Of a DNA stretch of 64,000 nucleotides, positions 19,722 to 28,953 are shown piece by piece. The notes below the pieces were generated by a model. It was not told the DNA's origin and did not search any database. It was given only the letters and a program-made list of their open reading frames with translations. Source of the DNA: Granulicella aggregans (lineage in GTDB: Bacteria; Acidobacteriota; Terriglobia; Terriglobales; Acidobacteriaceae); contig NZ_JACHIP010000001.1 of the NCBI RefSeq assembly GCF_014203275.1, positions 496,001 through 560,000 of the forward strand. Direction: 5' to 3'. Positions within the stretch are counted from its first letter, which is position 1. Each line of letters opens with the position of its first letter. The position numbers were made by a program, and so were the translations under genes.

Positions 19722-20051
19722 CTAGCGATCGAGAGAAGCGGCACCATCGGCGTGCATAGCGCTCGCCGAACCGACGTGGCCGCCCGACGAGGGCACCACC
19801 CGGCCTTCCGCCTTCTCCGGGCGAAGGTCAAGATGCATCCCCGCGCGCCCGCTCACCACCGTAGAGATGGCGTGCTTGAAGATGAGCTGTTCCTGGCTGT
19901 TGTTCTCGAGCAATACCGAGTACTTGTCGAAAGAGCGGATCTTTCCCGTCAGCTTCACACCGCTCACAAGATAAATCGTGATGGGACTCTTATCCTTACG
20001 GACCGTATTGAGAAACGTGTCCTGGATATTCTGTGCCGGCTTGGAATCCAT
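19722..20051 (-). CDS. hfq: RNA chaperone Hfq
   Basis: 109 residues. The Sm domain occupies residues ~7-70: [34 protein letters not shown] (Sm1), and IFKHAISTV (Sm2, with the KH motif). The ring-shaped hexamer pairs small RNAs with mRNAs. A 40-residue tail ([11 protein letters not shown], then [15 protein letters not shown]) is longer than in minimal Hfq and is low-complexity, as in E. coli, where tails assist RNA release. AGAGGAG lies 8 nt before the ATG. The gene points toward the candidate RNA. Confidence 0.96.
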   Translation of the reverse strand: MDSKPAQNIQDTFLNTVRKDKSPITIYLVSGVKLTGKIRSFDKYSVLLENNSQEQLIFKHAISTVVSGRAGMHLDLRPEKAEGRVVPSSGGHVGSASAMHADGAASLDR

Positions 20052-20246
20052 AGTGCCGATCTCCTCTATTCAATTCCTTCTGGGGTTGAATGCGAATCTT
20101 GCCAGACCGTAAAAAGTCCTTCTACCTGGCAGTCATTGGCAAGGGCGTTTGCAGTTAATGCAACTGGACGTCACAACGATACGGGGATATACAAGAACTT
20201 TCAACTGAAGAGACGGAATCTCTTCAACAAGGTATGCGATCCGGCA

Positions 20247-21446
20247 ATGCCACTTTCGTGGTTGTACCATTGTACTGTGACCACCGCGACCTCCGCTCCT
20301 GTTCCGATGCTCGACTTCAGCCGCCAGTTTTCCGCGATTCGCGAGGAGGTCATGGCCGCCGTCGAAGAGGTCTGTGTTAGCCAGAAGTTCATCCTCGGCC
20401 CTGCCGTTTCCAGCTTCGAGCACGCCGCCGCCCAGGCCTGCAATGCCCCGTTCGGAGTAGGCTGTGCGAGCGGAACCGACGCCCTCTGGCTCGCCATGGC
20501 CGCCGCTGGCGTAGGCCCCGGAGACTTCGTCGTGACCACGCCCTTCAGCTTCTTCGCCACCGCCAGCGCCATTCTGCGCTGTGGCGCAACGCCGGTCTTC
20601 GCAGATATCGACCCCGCCACCTTCAACCTCTCGCCCGTCGCTGTCAGAGATGCAATCCGCTTCATCCAGGGCAACCTCCCCGGAACTCGCGTAGCCGCCA
20701 TCCTACCCGTTCACCTCTACGGCCAGTGTGCCGACTGGGACAGTTTCAGCACTATCAAAGAAGAATTTTCGCTCCGCCTGATCGAAGACGCGGCCCAAGC
20801 CTTTGGAGCAAACTGGAACGGATCGCCCGCAGGATCGCTCGGCGATGCCGCCGCATTCAGCTTTTATCCCACAAAAAACCTCAGCGCTTTTGGTGATGCC
20901 GGCCTGGTGACCACGGTCGATGCGGCGATCGCCGATCGTTCCCAGTTACTCCGCGCCCATGGCATGAGGCAACGGTACATCCACGAGGAAGTGGGCTGGA
21001 ACTCGCGCCTCGACAGCATCCAGGCCGTCGTCCTCGAGGTAAAGCTCCGCTACCTTCCAGCCTGGAACGCCGCCCGCCGCACCTGCGCCGCGATTTACGA
21101 TTCGCTCTTCACCGCCGCCGGTCTAGCCGCTGCCGACACCCAGAACGGCATCGTCCTCCCCATCACCGACCCACGCGCCGGACACGTCTTTCACCAGTAT
21201 GTGATCCGCGCTCCCCGCCGCGACGCCCTCCGCCAGCACCTTACCGACCGCCAGATCGGCACCGAGATCTATTACCCCATTCCGCTGCACCTGCAGACCA
21301 GCCTGGCCTCGCTCGGCTACAAGCCCGGCGACTTCCCCGTCACCGAGACCGCCGCCGCTGAGGTCCTCGCTCTCCCCATCTACCCCGAGCTCCGCGAAGA
21401 CGAGCAGCGCACAGTAGTAGACGCCATCGCCAGCTTCTACGCCTGA
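20247..21446 (+). CDS. DegT/DnrJ/EryC1/StrS family aminotransferase
   Basis: A PLP-dependent sugar aminotransferase-type protein of about 390-400 residues. Motifs seen: GVGCASGTDALWLAM, TTPFSFFATASAI, PVFADIDPATFNL, ILPVHLYGQCADW, LIEDAAQAFGA, FSFYPTKNLSAFGDAG (the PLP lysine is in FYPTKNL), and SRLDSIQAVVL. These enzymes transfer amino groups to keto-sugars of surface polysaccharides. The start is uncertain: ATG 20247, GTG 20277 and ATG 20307 are all in frame, and the conserved core begins with PMLDFSRQ just at 20307. No polysaccharide cluster surrounds it, so the sugar cannot be named. Confidence 0.9.
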   Translation: MPLSWLYHCTVTTATSAPVPMLDFSRQFSAIREEVMAAVEEVCVSQKFILGPAVSSFEHAAAQACNAPFGVGCASGTDALWLAMAAAGVGPGDFVVTTPFSFFATASAILRCGATPVFADIDPATFNLSPVAVRDAIRFIQGNLPGTRVAAILPVHLYGQCADWDSFSTIKEEFSLRLIEDAAQAFGANWNGSPAGSLGDAAAFSFYPTKNLSAFGDAGLVTTVDAAIADRSQLLRAHGMRQRYIHEEVGWNSRLDSIQAVVLEVKLRYLPAWNAARRTCAAIYDSLFTAAGLAAADTQNGIVLPITDPRAGHVFHQYVIRAPRRDALRQHLTDRQIGTEIYYPIPLHLQTSLASLGYKPGDFPVTETAAAEVLALPIYPELREDEQRTVVDAIASFYA

Positions 21447-21460
21447 TCAACTTACCTGGC

Positions 21461-21498
21461 CGTCATTCTGAGCTAACGAAGAATCCCCGCATTTCGCC
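21461..21498 (+). repeat. Short degenerate repeat at the end of the SH3 lipoprotein gene
   Basis: CGTCATTCTGAGC...CCCCGCATTTCG combines the start of family E (34691) with the CCCCGCATTTCG end of family A. It abuts the stop codon of the gene at 21501. Confidence 0.55.
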
Positions 21499-21500
21499 TC

Positions 21501-22814
21501 TTACCGTCGCTTCGCCTTCTTCTTATCCTTCTTCTCCGTCACCGGCTCCGGATGCGCGAGATCCGGCAAAGCGACACCCAGCGGCGGCACCATCCGGCGA
21601 GTGATGTTCCCCTCCAGCCGGTAGGCCTTCGTCACCGTGGCTCCCGGAACGATTGATCCCGTCATCGGGTCTGGCACCACCGGCGGAGCGTCAGCCCTCA
21701 GTACTCTATAGCTGAATCCCGGCAGCGGTGTCGCTGAGTTCGCGGCCTTCCCACCTGTATCCTCCATCATCTTTAGCTCGACCGGCAGATACCCCTCGAC
21801 ATTCTTCTCGCGAAACGCCGTCTCGTACCGATGCTTCTTCACGTTCCAGATGAACACTCGGATCTGGTCAAAGTCATAAGGCAGCCCAGCCTTGTACGGG
21901 CTCATCACCGTCAGATATTCGGGAATATTCTTGTCATCCTGCGGCGCATCCGGGTCGTAGACCTTCGCCAGCAGGTACGCCCCGACGATCCTCTGCCCCT
22001 CCGCATACCGCAGCAACGAGTCCGGCGCGTCCACGTCCATCAGCCGGCTCAACATCCACCCCGCACGGCCATGCGAGTCCCGCACCAGCCACCAGTCTTC
22101 CATCGGCGGTGGCGGCTCTGGCTCGGCACCTGCCGCCTTCTCGGTCGACGCACTGGTAGCACTCTTACCGGCCTTCGCATCCGACGCAGGTGCCGCAGGT
22201 GCCTTTGCCGCTGGGGTGGACTCGGTGCCAGCCTTCGGAATTCCCGTAGCCGCCCCCGGAATCGCAGCCTGCTTCGGATTCCGGGCAGGCGCCGGCTTCG
22301 CATTCGGATTCGGCCCACCGCCCTTCGGCAGCGACGCCCGCGCGATCAGGCTCAGCCGCTCGCCCTCCGCCAATCGGTAAAACTTCTCCGTCGACCGCCC
22401 CGGAGCAATGTGCAGGTACACCTCGTCCCGCACCACCGCCGACGCCACGGTCGGATCCTTCGCATGATCCTGATCGAGTTTCGTGAACTCGTCATAGATC
22501 TGTTGCGTCGCGACTGCCTTCTCGTCGATCCACCCGGTCTCGTTCTTGTCCGTCTGCACCCGCAGGAACCGCCGTCCGCGCTCGAGCACCGCTAGACGCT
22601 GGCCATTCTCCACCGTGCCGGTACGGTTCGAGACGGCGGCAACGCGGTCCCGGAGAAACGTCTGCTTCGCCGTGACGTAGACGTACACCGCCTCCGGCTT
22701 GCTCTTGAACCGGGAGCAGCCCCCGACCAGCAACACTGCAAACCCCAATGCCAGTCCCCGCCCCACCATCCATCCGAAACGCTTCAATAGGCCTCCGGGC
22801 AGCGCTCCGCACAC
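21501..22814 (-). CDS. SH3-domain lipoprotein
   Basis: 437 residues. A lipoprotein signal with lipobox LVGGC (Cys at about residue 33) is followed by a bacterial SH3-like domain (residues ~40-100: YVTAKQTFLRDR, VENGQRLAVLERGRRFLRV, ETGWIDEKAV). A second SH3-like region (about 120-270) is split by a long Ala/Pro/Lys-rich linker and ends in DSHGRAGWMLSRLMD. The C-terminal part (MSPYKAGLPYDFDQIRVFIWNVKKHRYETAFR) is a separate unnamed domain, and the tail is Lys-rich. It probably sits in the outer membrane facing peptidoglycan. No partner is evident. ATG 22769 is an alternative start. Confidence 0.8.
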   Translation of the reverse strand: MCGALPGGLLKRFGWMVGRGLALGFAVLLVGGCSRFKSKPEAVYVYVTAKQTFLRDRVAAVSNRTGTVENGQRLAVLERGRRFLRVQTDKNETGWIDEKAVATQQIYDEFTKLDQDHAKDPTVASAVVRDEVYLHIAPGRSTEKFYRLAEGERLSLIARASLPKGGGPNPNAKPAPARNPKQAAIPGAATGIPKAGTESTPAAKAPAAPASDAKAGKSATSASTEKAAGAEPEPPPPMEDWWLVRDSHGRAGWMLSRLMDVDAPDSLLRYAEGQRIVGAYLLAKVYDPDAPQDDKNIPEYLTVMSPYKAGLPYDFDQIRVFIWNVKKHRYETAFREKNVEGYLPVELKMMEDTGGKAANSATPLPGFSYRVLRADAPPVVPDPMTGSIVPGATVTKAYRLEGNITRRMVPPLGVALPDLAHPEPVTEKKDKKKAKRR

Positions 22815-22903
22815 CTGCTGCCCTGAGACTCATTATCGCGCGCTGCATCGTCCCAGCGTATTACTCCGCTGGATCACCTGCCGAATTCATCACGCAATCG
22901 GAA

Positions 22904-24115
22904 CTAGTGAGTCAGGGCGATCGCCACCGCTCCCGCTGGCTCCGTCGGATCGCCAGTCGAAGCCGTCGTCGACGTATCCAGCTTGCCCGCAGTCGTCGCA
23001 TCGAAGCTGAACATCTCTAGGTCCGGGCTTCCTCCCGACGCCGTCGAAAGCAGGTAGTCGCCCGTGCTGTCGTACCCCAGCGCAGTCACGGTCGTTCCCG
23101 CAACATAAGGAGACCCGCTCAACGCCGTTAGCACGCCTCCCGTTGCGATCGAAAAACCGGAGATCGACCCCGCAGTCCGATTGCCCACGTAGAGATACTT
23201 CCCTGTCTTGTCGATCAGGATCGACGCCGGTCCCGGAATCGTATCCCCAGTCCCAAGCGAAAACGGTGCTCCGCTCACCTGGGTCAGGGCCCCTCCACTG
23301 CCGATCGTGTAGGGATACACGCCAGCGTTCGTTCCACTCACAGCAACGTACAGCGTCGAACTCGTCGAATCGAAGACCGCTGCCTGGTCCGCGCTCGAAG
23401 ATGTCAAAGCCGTAAGCTGACCCGCCGGCGTCACCAGGCCCGTTCCCGTCGCAAAGGTGAAATCCACCAGCCCGCCCGTTCCCAACGAAGCAGCAAGATA
23501 GTCGCCCTTCGGAGATATAGCCAGGTTCGATGCCACAATCGTCGCCCCGCTCGTCAGCGCTTGCGTGGCTCCCGCCTCCAGCGTCAGAAGTCCCGTCGAG
23601 GTATCGATCCCGAACTCGTCGATCACCACCGCGCTCTGATTGACGTCCAGCCCCAGCAGCCACTTACCGTCCGGCGACACCACCATCGAGACCATGTTCG
23701 CATTCGCCAGAGCCTGTCCGCTCGTCGCCGTCAGTACCTGCGTCAGCGCTCCGGTAGTTGCGTTGATCGCATAGCCATAGATCACTCCCGACCCGGCAAC
23801 GTAGAGGTAGCTGTTCGTCGGCGTCACCGCCAGCGTCTGCGGAGCAAACAGCAGCGACTCGGTCGCTCCGGAGATCGCCGTCAACGCGGCCGAGCCAATC
23901 GCGAATCCAGTAATCGAGTACACGGAACTCGTCCCGCTCGACGTACTGGTGAAAGAGCTCGCCACGTATACGAAGTTGCCCGTCGTCGTGCCGGATCCAC
24001 TCCCGCTCCCGCTGCTCAGCGGCGGGAAAAACCCGGAACATCCCGTCATGCAAGCCAAGCCGGCCAGAACCGCAAGGGCGCCGTACATCCTGAGGAAACT
24101 CGCTTTGGAACTCAT
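22904..24115 (-). CDS. Beta-propeller lipoprotein (YncE/lactonase-like)
   Basis: About 403 residues. The lipoprotein signal ends in LACMTGCSG (LTGC-like lipobox), followed by a Gly/Ser linker. The rest consists of repeated propeller blades with 'SPDGKWLLGLD', 'SPKGDYLAAS', 'STSSTLYVAVSG', 'DKTGKYLYVGN' and 'DSTGDYLLSTA' motifs. This resembles the seven-bladed 6-phosphogluconolactonase-like/YncE folds, but catalytic residues cannot be judged. The frame extends to 24289; the ATG at 24115 puts the signal peptide at the N-terminus. Many Acidobacteria carry families of such secreted propellers of unknown substrate. Confidence 0.82.
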   Translation of the reverse strand: MSSKASFLRMYGALAVLAGLACMTGCSGFFPPLSSGSGSGSGTTTGNFVYVASSFTSTSSGTSSVYSITGFAIGSAALTAISGATESLLFAPQTLAVTPTNSYLYVAGSGVIYGYAINATTGALTQVLTATSGQALANANMVSMVVSPDGKWLLGLDVNQSAVVIDEFGIDTSTGLLTLEAGATQALTSGATIVASNLAISPKGDYLAASLGTGGLVDFTFATGTGLVTPAGQLTALTSSSADQAAVFDSTSSTLYVAVSGTNAGVYPYTIGSGGALTQVSGAPFSLGTGDTIPGPASILIDKTGKYLYVGNRTAGSISGFSIATGGVLTALSGSPYVAGTTVTALGYDSTGDYLLSTASGGSPDLEMFSFDATTAGKLDTSTTASTGDPTEPAGAVAIALTH

Positions 24116-24334
24116 CTGAGCAGTCAATCCCTTTGCCACCGGCCCACACTCCTGAACTTGCCTATCCATCTTCTCAACCACAGCCGCTTCCGGGAAGTCC
24201 CCAGACGAAGACACAGGTATTTGACGGACGCCATGTTCGACTCCCGCCGTCAAAAAATGGCACACGGAAAGCATGTGAAAAGCTCGCAACTTCCCTCATC
24301 CAGGAGGCTGTCATCGCTCTGGGACCCACGACGC

Positions 24335-24373
24335 TGTGCCCCATTCATTGCGATGAGTGGGTCGGCCACAAGT
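24335..24373 (+). repeat. Repeat family B copy at the 3' end of the TIR-like gene
   Basis: tgtgccccattcattgcgatgagtgggtcggccacaag in two parts: left TGTGCCCCATTCAT, short stem ATTG-cgatg, right GAGTGGGTCGGCCACAAG. On the minus strand it encodes the last residues (LWPTHSSQ) and the stop codon of the gene at 24345. Confidence 0.8.
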
Positions 24374-26348
24374 CTCCCGCCTCCCGCTCCCCCGTTCCCC
24401 AATACATCAGCTGCGCCCGCGCCTGCACCCGTCCATCCAGCGACGCCGACAGCAAGCTCGCAATATGTTGAATGTCGCTGGCAGACCGGTCCGCCGTCTC
24501 ATAGAGCTGGATAATCGGCTCCGCAATCGCGCGGTTCGGCGAATCACCACGCATCTTCGCCCATCGCTCCAACATCAGCTTGTGCAATAGATCCCGCGGA
24601 GTCAACGCATCGACCAGGAACAACAGTCGGTCTACTGGATAGTGGTCCACCAGTTCGCCAAGCTCATACGCGCAACCCTGCCGCTCGGCCGAAAATCCGC
24701 GCAGATCCATCAGCACCACATCCGCAACCGACAGCATATTCCGCACCGCTGGTTGCCACACATCGTCGTAGCAGAAGAACGGCGACCCGTGATAATCCGT
24801 CTCCAGACTGAGCGTCGATCGACTCACCCGCTCCACGCCCGCAACCGCCTGCGCCGGCGACTTCAAAAAGTGACGCCAGATATAGACCAGCATCGGAATC
24901 ACGGCGATGACCGCCAGGACCAGGTACAGGACAGCTCGGACGCGAGTCAGGAGCTGATCCGGAGGCAGTGAAGCCCAAGCCGTCGGAATCACCTGCGGAA
25001 GCATCAGCGGCGCAAAACGTGCCCCCTGGTCGGCCAGTGCCGCCAGCGTACCCACCGTCAGCGTCACACCCAGCGACCGGCCCTCACTCCCCCTGGCCAA
25101 TACCGAGAACCGATGCCGTATATAAGCCGGGTCCACGATCGTCAGAAACGACCCGATGAACCGCCACTGCTCCATCAGCTTGCCAAACGTAAACGCAGTA
25201 TTCTTGTCCGACCCAAAGACCCGAAGGATCACCAGTTTTCTGTTGCCATCCTTCCGCGCATCCCCGCGCAGCTTGCGGAACCCCTGAACCAGGCAAGCAA
25301 TCTGGACCACCGCTGGAATCACGAGAAACACTGGAATCTTTTCGCGCAGCCCAACCACGGTGATCGCAATCGTCGCCACCACGGAGAGCCCCGCCAGCAG
25401 TTCCACCAGCCGCGCACCCTGCAGCCACGTAGTCCACGCATAGAAGGCCAGCAGGGCGTCGATGACCAGCAGCGCCGCCGACCCTATTCCGATCTGCATG
25501 ATGTCGGCCGCAAAGACCGTGGGCATCAGCCACGCGATCAAACCTACCGCACACGCCAGCCCGCACACCTGCACCAGCAGCGACAACTCAAAGATCTTCA
25601 GCTTGCGTCCGCTTGTTCCTTCAGCGCGCAGCACCCGCGCCTCCGCCGGACCACTCAGCAGAATCCCGTTCAGCGTATTCATCTCCAGGAAGCCGGGCAT
25701 CACCTCCGGCGTCGGCCCCGGCTCTTCAACCGGCGCTGTGGCCAGCTTCGGAGCCCCACGCCGCATCATGAAGAAGTGAACCGTTCGCACCGCAAGCTCG
25801 CGCAACACAAAGAAGCCCGCAACCGGAAGCACTACAAAGAAAAGCCCCACCAGGAAGGTGCGAATCTGCGCCTTGATATCCGGAGGCTGAGGCTGAGGAG
25901 CCTGGCCGCTGTCAGAGACTTCCGGCTCCTGCTGCGGTTGCAGGTACGGGCTGCGCACCGCATTCGGATTGGCGTGCAGTGGAATCTCCAGGGATAATCC
26001 CGAAGCGCTCCAATTCTCGGTCACGTCGTCATAGCCAACCGCGTGAACAGTGATGGAATAGGTGAGCTTAGGGTTCAGCGACGCGGAGATCGTCCCCGCA
26101 GAATCCGTAGTGCCCGGAATCGGCGCAACAGCTCCATCGCTACTTGTGGCCTCAAGATCCACCTGGGTATCCGCAAGCGGCTGGTGCGTCGCATCGTCTT
26201 CCAGGATGAAGACGAAGTCCCTCTTGTTTCGTAGAGCGGCAGACGGATCGCTCGCTTTGCTCTGCGCGGCCTCCTGCGTCTGTTTCTGGCTCCGAGCCAA
26301 TGTTGGAACAAGGCAGAGCAGGCAAACGAGCGCGAGTGAGAGCTTCAT
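24345..26348 (-). CDS. Membrane protein with N-terminal Ig-like and split TIR-like domain
   Basis: About 667 residues; function unknown. Numbering is from the outer ATG at 26366; the ATG at 26348 (residue 7) is preferred because GAGG lies 9 nt upstream. Order: signal peptide (to ~26), a carboxypeptidase-regulatory-like beta domain (about 48-132), a Pro/Gln linker, a membrane helix (~170-190), a cluster of helices (~258-365), then LVILRVFGSDKNTAF (378-392) and FLTIVDP. Another membrane pair (~430-500) comes next, and then CYDDVWQPAVRNMLSVADVV, MDLRGFSAERQGCAYELGEL (553-572) and LLFLVD. The last block resembles the end of TIR/SEFIR domains, where an 'S..(W/G)C..EL' motif holds the functional glutamate (here Cys565, Glu568). 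If so, one Rossmann-like domain is split by membrane segments. This is inference. The C-terminus comes from a repeat. Confidence 0.65.
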   Translation of the reverse strand: MKLSLALVCLLCLVPTLARSQKQTQEAAQSKASDPSAALRNKRDFVFILEDDATHQPLADTQVDLEATSSDGAVAPIPGTTDSAGTISASLNPKLTYSITVHAVGYDDVTENWSASGLSLEIPLHANPNAVRSPYLQPQQEPEVSDSGQAPQPQPPDIKAQIRTFLVGLFFVVLPVAGFFVLRELAVRTVHFFMMRRGAPKLATAPVEEPGPTPEVMPGFLEMNTLNGILLSGPAEARVLRAEGTSGRKLKIFELSLLVQVCGLACAVGLIAWLMPTVFAADIMQIGIGSAALLVIDALLAFYAWTTWLQGARLVELLAGLSVVATIAITVVGLREKIPVFLVIPAVVQIACLVQGFRKLRGDARKDGNRKLVILRVFGSDKNTAFTFGKLMEQWRFIGSFLTIVDPAYIRHRFSVLARGSEGRSLGVTLTVGTLAALADQGARFAPLMLPQVIPTAWASLPPDQLLTRVRAVLYLVLAVIAVIPMLVYIWRHFLKSPAQAVAGVERVSRSTLSLETDYHGSPFFCYDDVWQPAVRNMLSVADVVLMDLRGFSAERQGCAYELGELVDHYPVDRLLFLVDALTPRDLLHKLMLERWAKMRGDSPNRAIAEPIIQLYETADRSASDIQHIASLLSASLDGRVQARAQLMYWGTGEREAGDLWPTHSSQ

Positions 26349-26407
26349 CGGTGCACACCTCGGCAAACTGGAGTAAGGGAACCCAGCCGAAGCCTATCAC
26401 GGTCGAT

Positions 26408-26845
26408 TCAGTTCAGCCGCTCCCGCTCACTCTTGTCGAAGCGCGCGTCCAGCGGCTTCCGCTCGCTGAACTCTTCTTCCAGCCCATGCCAGTGGCTGAT
26501 GCCCGGCTCGCCGATCTTCCAGCACAGCATCACCACATCCCCACTCACCATGCAGGGAAAGTCCAGCAGCCCATCTTCAAGCGACTGCACCTGCACACCA
26601 ATCGAGTCGATCTCCGCCAAAGTCTCCTTCGTCGACTCGATCGCCTTCTCCCGTTCCCCACGGCGTTTTGCGGCGGCAACGACATCGACGTGCATCCCAC
26701 CCGAGAGAAAGATTCGCTGATTCAACTCCTGCATCTCGCTCTCCAGCTCACTCACCCTCCCCGCCATCTTCTGCGCGCCACGCAGCAGCGACTCCAGCAC
26801 CGGCAGCAGCGTCTGCGCCTCGGACAACGTGAACGTCTTACTCAT
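26408..26845 (-). CDS. DUF2203 family protein
   Basis: 145 residues from the ATG at 26845. Pattern of DUF2203: TFTLSEAQTLLPVLESLL at the start, a long amphipathic helix region (VSELESEMQELNQRI), LAEIDSIGVQVQSLEDGLLDFP in segments, and CWKIGEPGISHWHGLEEEF. It is a small soluble helical protein with no known activity. Its start codon overlaps the stop of nadA by 4 bp (ATGA), so it is probably translated together with quinolinate synthase. The conserved W/H-rich C-terminal motif could bind metal, but that is untested. Confidence 0.85.
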   Translation of the reverse strand: MSKTFTLSEAQTLLPVLESLLRGAQKMAGRVSELESEMQELNQRIFLSGGMHVDVVAAAKRRGEREKAIESTKETLAEIDSIGVQVQSLEDGLLDFPCMVSGDVVMLCWKIGEPGISHWHGLEEEFSERKPLDARFDKSERERLN

Positions 26846-27987
26846 TTGACCTCCAACATCCTGTCGAGCGCGACCTTCGCCCATTCCTTTACATCGTCAT
26901 CCACCTTGATACGGTTCACCACCCGGCCCTCGACGAGGTTCTCGAGCGTCCACGCCAGATGCTGCGGCGAGATCCTGTACATCGTCGTGCACAGGCATCC
27001 GGAATCGTCCAGCGTGATGACCTTCTTGCCCAGCGGCGCAAACCGCTTAGCCAACCGGTTCACAAGATGAATCTCCGTGCCGACGGCGAAGCTCGAACCC
27101 TCCGGCGCCTTATCGATCACATCGATAATCCGCTCCGTCGATCCAATCGCATCCGCCTTCTGGCAGACCTCCCAGCGGCACTCCGGATGCACGATCACCT
27201 GCATCCCCGGCTCTTCGCGACGCACGCGATCGGCATGCTCCGGCAGAAACCTCTGGTGGACAGAGCAGTGTCCCTTCCACAAGATCACCTTCGCCGCTTT
27301 CAGACGGTCCGGCATCACACCGCCGTTGATCTGATACGGGTCCCAGACAACCATCTCGCTCATCGGAATCCCCATCGCGAAGGCGGTATTCCGCCCAAGA
27401 TGCTGGTCCGGAAGAAACAAAATCTTCTCCCCGCGAGCAAACGCCCACTCAAAAGCTCCTCGCGCGTTGGACGAAGTACACACCAGCCCGCCACGCTCGC
27501 CGCAGAACGCCTTAATATTCGCAGCCGAGTTCATATACGTCAGCGGGATCAATCCGCCTTCATGCGTCAGCCCAACCCGCTCCAGCGAGTCCCAACAGTC
27601 CTCAACCTGACCAATCTCTGCCATGTCCGCCATCGAACATCCCGCGTTTAAGTCAGGCAGGATCACTTGTTGCCAAGGCTTGCCCAGAATGTCCGCCGTC
27701 TCCGCCATGAAGTGAACGCCGCAGAACAGCATATACTTCGCCTGAGTCTCAGCAGCAATCTTCGAGAGCTTATAGCTGTCGCCGGTAAAGTCCGCGAACC
27801 GGATCACCTCGTCGCGCTGATAGTGGTGTCCCAGCAAAACGACATCGGTTCCAAGCTTCGCTCGCGCCGCAGCAATCCGCGCGTCCATCGTGTGGTCGGG
27901 TTGGGAAAGATAGTGGTCGAGGGAACAATTCTCCCCTGTAGCTGCGCCTTCGGCTATTGCCGGGGCTTCTTCCAGTAGATCGATCAA
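26842..27987 (-). CDS. nadA: Quinolinate synthase (NadA)
   Basis: A [4Fe-4S] enzyme that condenses iminoaspartate with dihydroxyacetone phosphate to quinolinate in de novo NAD synthesis. Motifs: VVLLGHHYQRDEV, DFTGDSYKLS, FCGVHFMAETADIL (first cluster Cys), PDLNAGCSMAD, YMNSAANIKAF, GLVCTSSNARG (second Cys), FLPDQHLGRNTA, HPECRWEV, STERIIDVI, and DSGCLCTTMYRI (third Cys). The TTG at 27987 has GGAG 5 nt upstream and is my preferred start; the frame is open to an ATG at 28110, but the extra N-terminus looks non-coding. NadB, the partner making iminoaspartate, is at 34827. The 28111-28323 spacer holds no feature I can support. Confidence 0.95.
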   Translation of the reverse strand: MIDLLEEAPAIAEGAATGENCSLDHYLSQPDHTMDARIAAARAKLGTDVVLLGHHYQRDEVIRFADFTGDSYKLSKIAAETQAKYMLFCGVHFMAETADILGKPWQQVILPDLNAGCSMADMAEIGQVEDCWDSLERVGLTHEGGLIPLTYMNSAANIKAFCGERGGLVCTSSNARGAFEWAFARGEKILFLPDQHLGRNTAFAMGIPMSEMVVWDPYQINGGVMPDRLKAAKVILWKGHCSVHQRFLPEHADRVRREEPGMQVIVHPECRWEVCQKADAIGSTERIIDVIDKAPEGSSFAVGTEIHLVNRLAKRFAPLGKKVITLDDSGCLCTTMYRISPQHLAWTLENLVEGRVVNRIKVDDDVKEWAKVALDRMLEVK

Positions 27988-28323
27988 AGTAACTCCGCCT
28001 TCAGTCCAGCGAGCCCTGCATAGCTGCAGCCGCTCGAGAACGGGGATGTTGAAAGCATTCACTGCGCGGTTGCAGTGGATTCGCTGTACCCATGCTCGAA
28101 GTCCGAACACGAAGCACCCAACCCACGGGGATGTTGCAACCCTTTACTCGTCCGTCAGAAGTCCGATGACCTCTGCCGAACGTACACTTTAGACGAGGTC
28201 GCCACCGAAACGATGCACGAATCTGGCATTGCCAGCACGCCCACTTTCATCATCGCATAATCTTCTGGCAACACTCCTGCCACATTTGTTGAGTCCCTTT
28301 CGAACCCGTATCATAGGAAGATT

Positions 28324-28953
28324 ATGCCGAGTCTCGGCGACAGCGCCGTCATCATCCTCTTAGGTCTTCTGCTCTTCGGTCCCAAGGGCCTTGCCCAGAT
28401 CGCTCGCCAGCTAGGCAAGCTCATGGGCGAGTTCCGCCGCGCCTCGAACGAATTTCGCATGCAGATGGAAGAAGAACTGCGTCTCTCCGAGCAGGCCGAC
28501 CGCCAGAAAGAGATCGCCAAGATTGAGGCAGCTGCACCGCCGCCGGCACCCGTCCTCGGAACCGATCCTGTAACGCCAGAGCCTGGTACGACAGCCTACG
28601 ACTGCCCCGAAGACAACCCGCAGCTCCGCTCTATTCCTACAGACAGCCCCGAAGCAGCGTCCATCGAAGCCACACCCGAAGTCCCCATCGGCGAAGTGGA
28701 ACCGCTCCCCATTGCCGTCTCGGGTGACCTGAAGATTATGCCGCCCGCCACGGGCCTGCCGCAGCCGCGGACCACAACGCTCGCCTCATCTTCCATCGCA
28801 CCGCTTGTCGACTCCATCCCACACGAAGAGCCCGCGGCAGCCGCAGAGCATGAGCATTCTGAGCAACGCCCGAACCGCTACACCAACGGCCACACCGACA
28901 CCGCCGGCCTTACGACCAGCGAAAACACCGCCGAGGAGTCCCTCCATGGCTGA
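28324..28953 (+). CDS. tatB: Sec-independent translocase TatA/TatB family protein
   Basis: 209 residues. A short N-terminal membrane helix (SAVIILLGLLLFGPKGL) with the Phe-Gly-Pro hinge, then an amphipathic helix (LGKLMGEFRRASNEFRMQMEEE) and a long Pro/Glu-rich tail. The FGP hinge, the length and the position in front of tatC favour TatB, though TatA and TatB can merge in one protein. AGGAAG lies 3 nt before the ATG. It overlaps tatC by 8 bp. The pathway exports folded proteins such as the Tat-signal glycosidase at 32987. Confidence 0.9.
   Translation: MPSLGDSAVIILLGLLLFGPKGLAQIARQLGKLMGEFRRASNEFRMQMEEELRLSEQADRQKEIAKIEAAAPPPAPVLGTDPVTPEPGTTAYDCPEDNPQLRSIPTDSPEAASIEATPEVPIGEVEPLPIAVSGDLKIMPPATGLPQPRTTTLASSSIAPLVDSIPHEEPAAAAEHEHSEQRPNRYTNGHTDTAGLTTSENTAEESLHG

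Noticed and set aside
20133-20246. N-terminal extension of the DegT-type aminotransferase up to 19752
   Set aside because: The upstream in-frame region runs antisense to hfq; the family core begins only at 20307.
28075-28260. 61-codon plus-strand frame upstream of tatB
   Set aside because: It overlaps the 5' part of the nadA region and has no ribosome-binding site or recognisable product.
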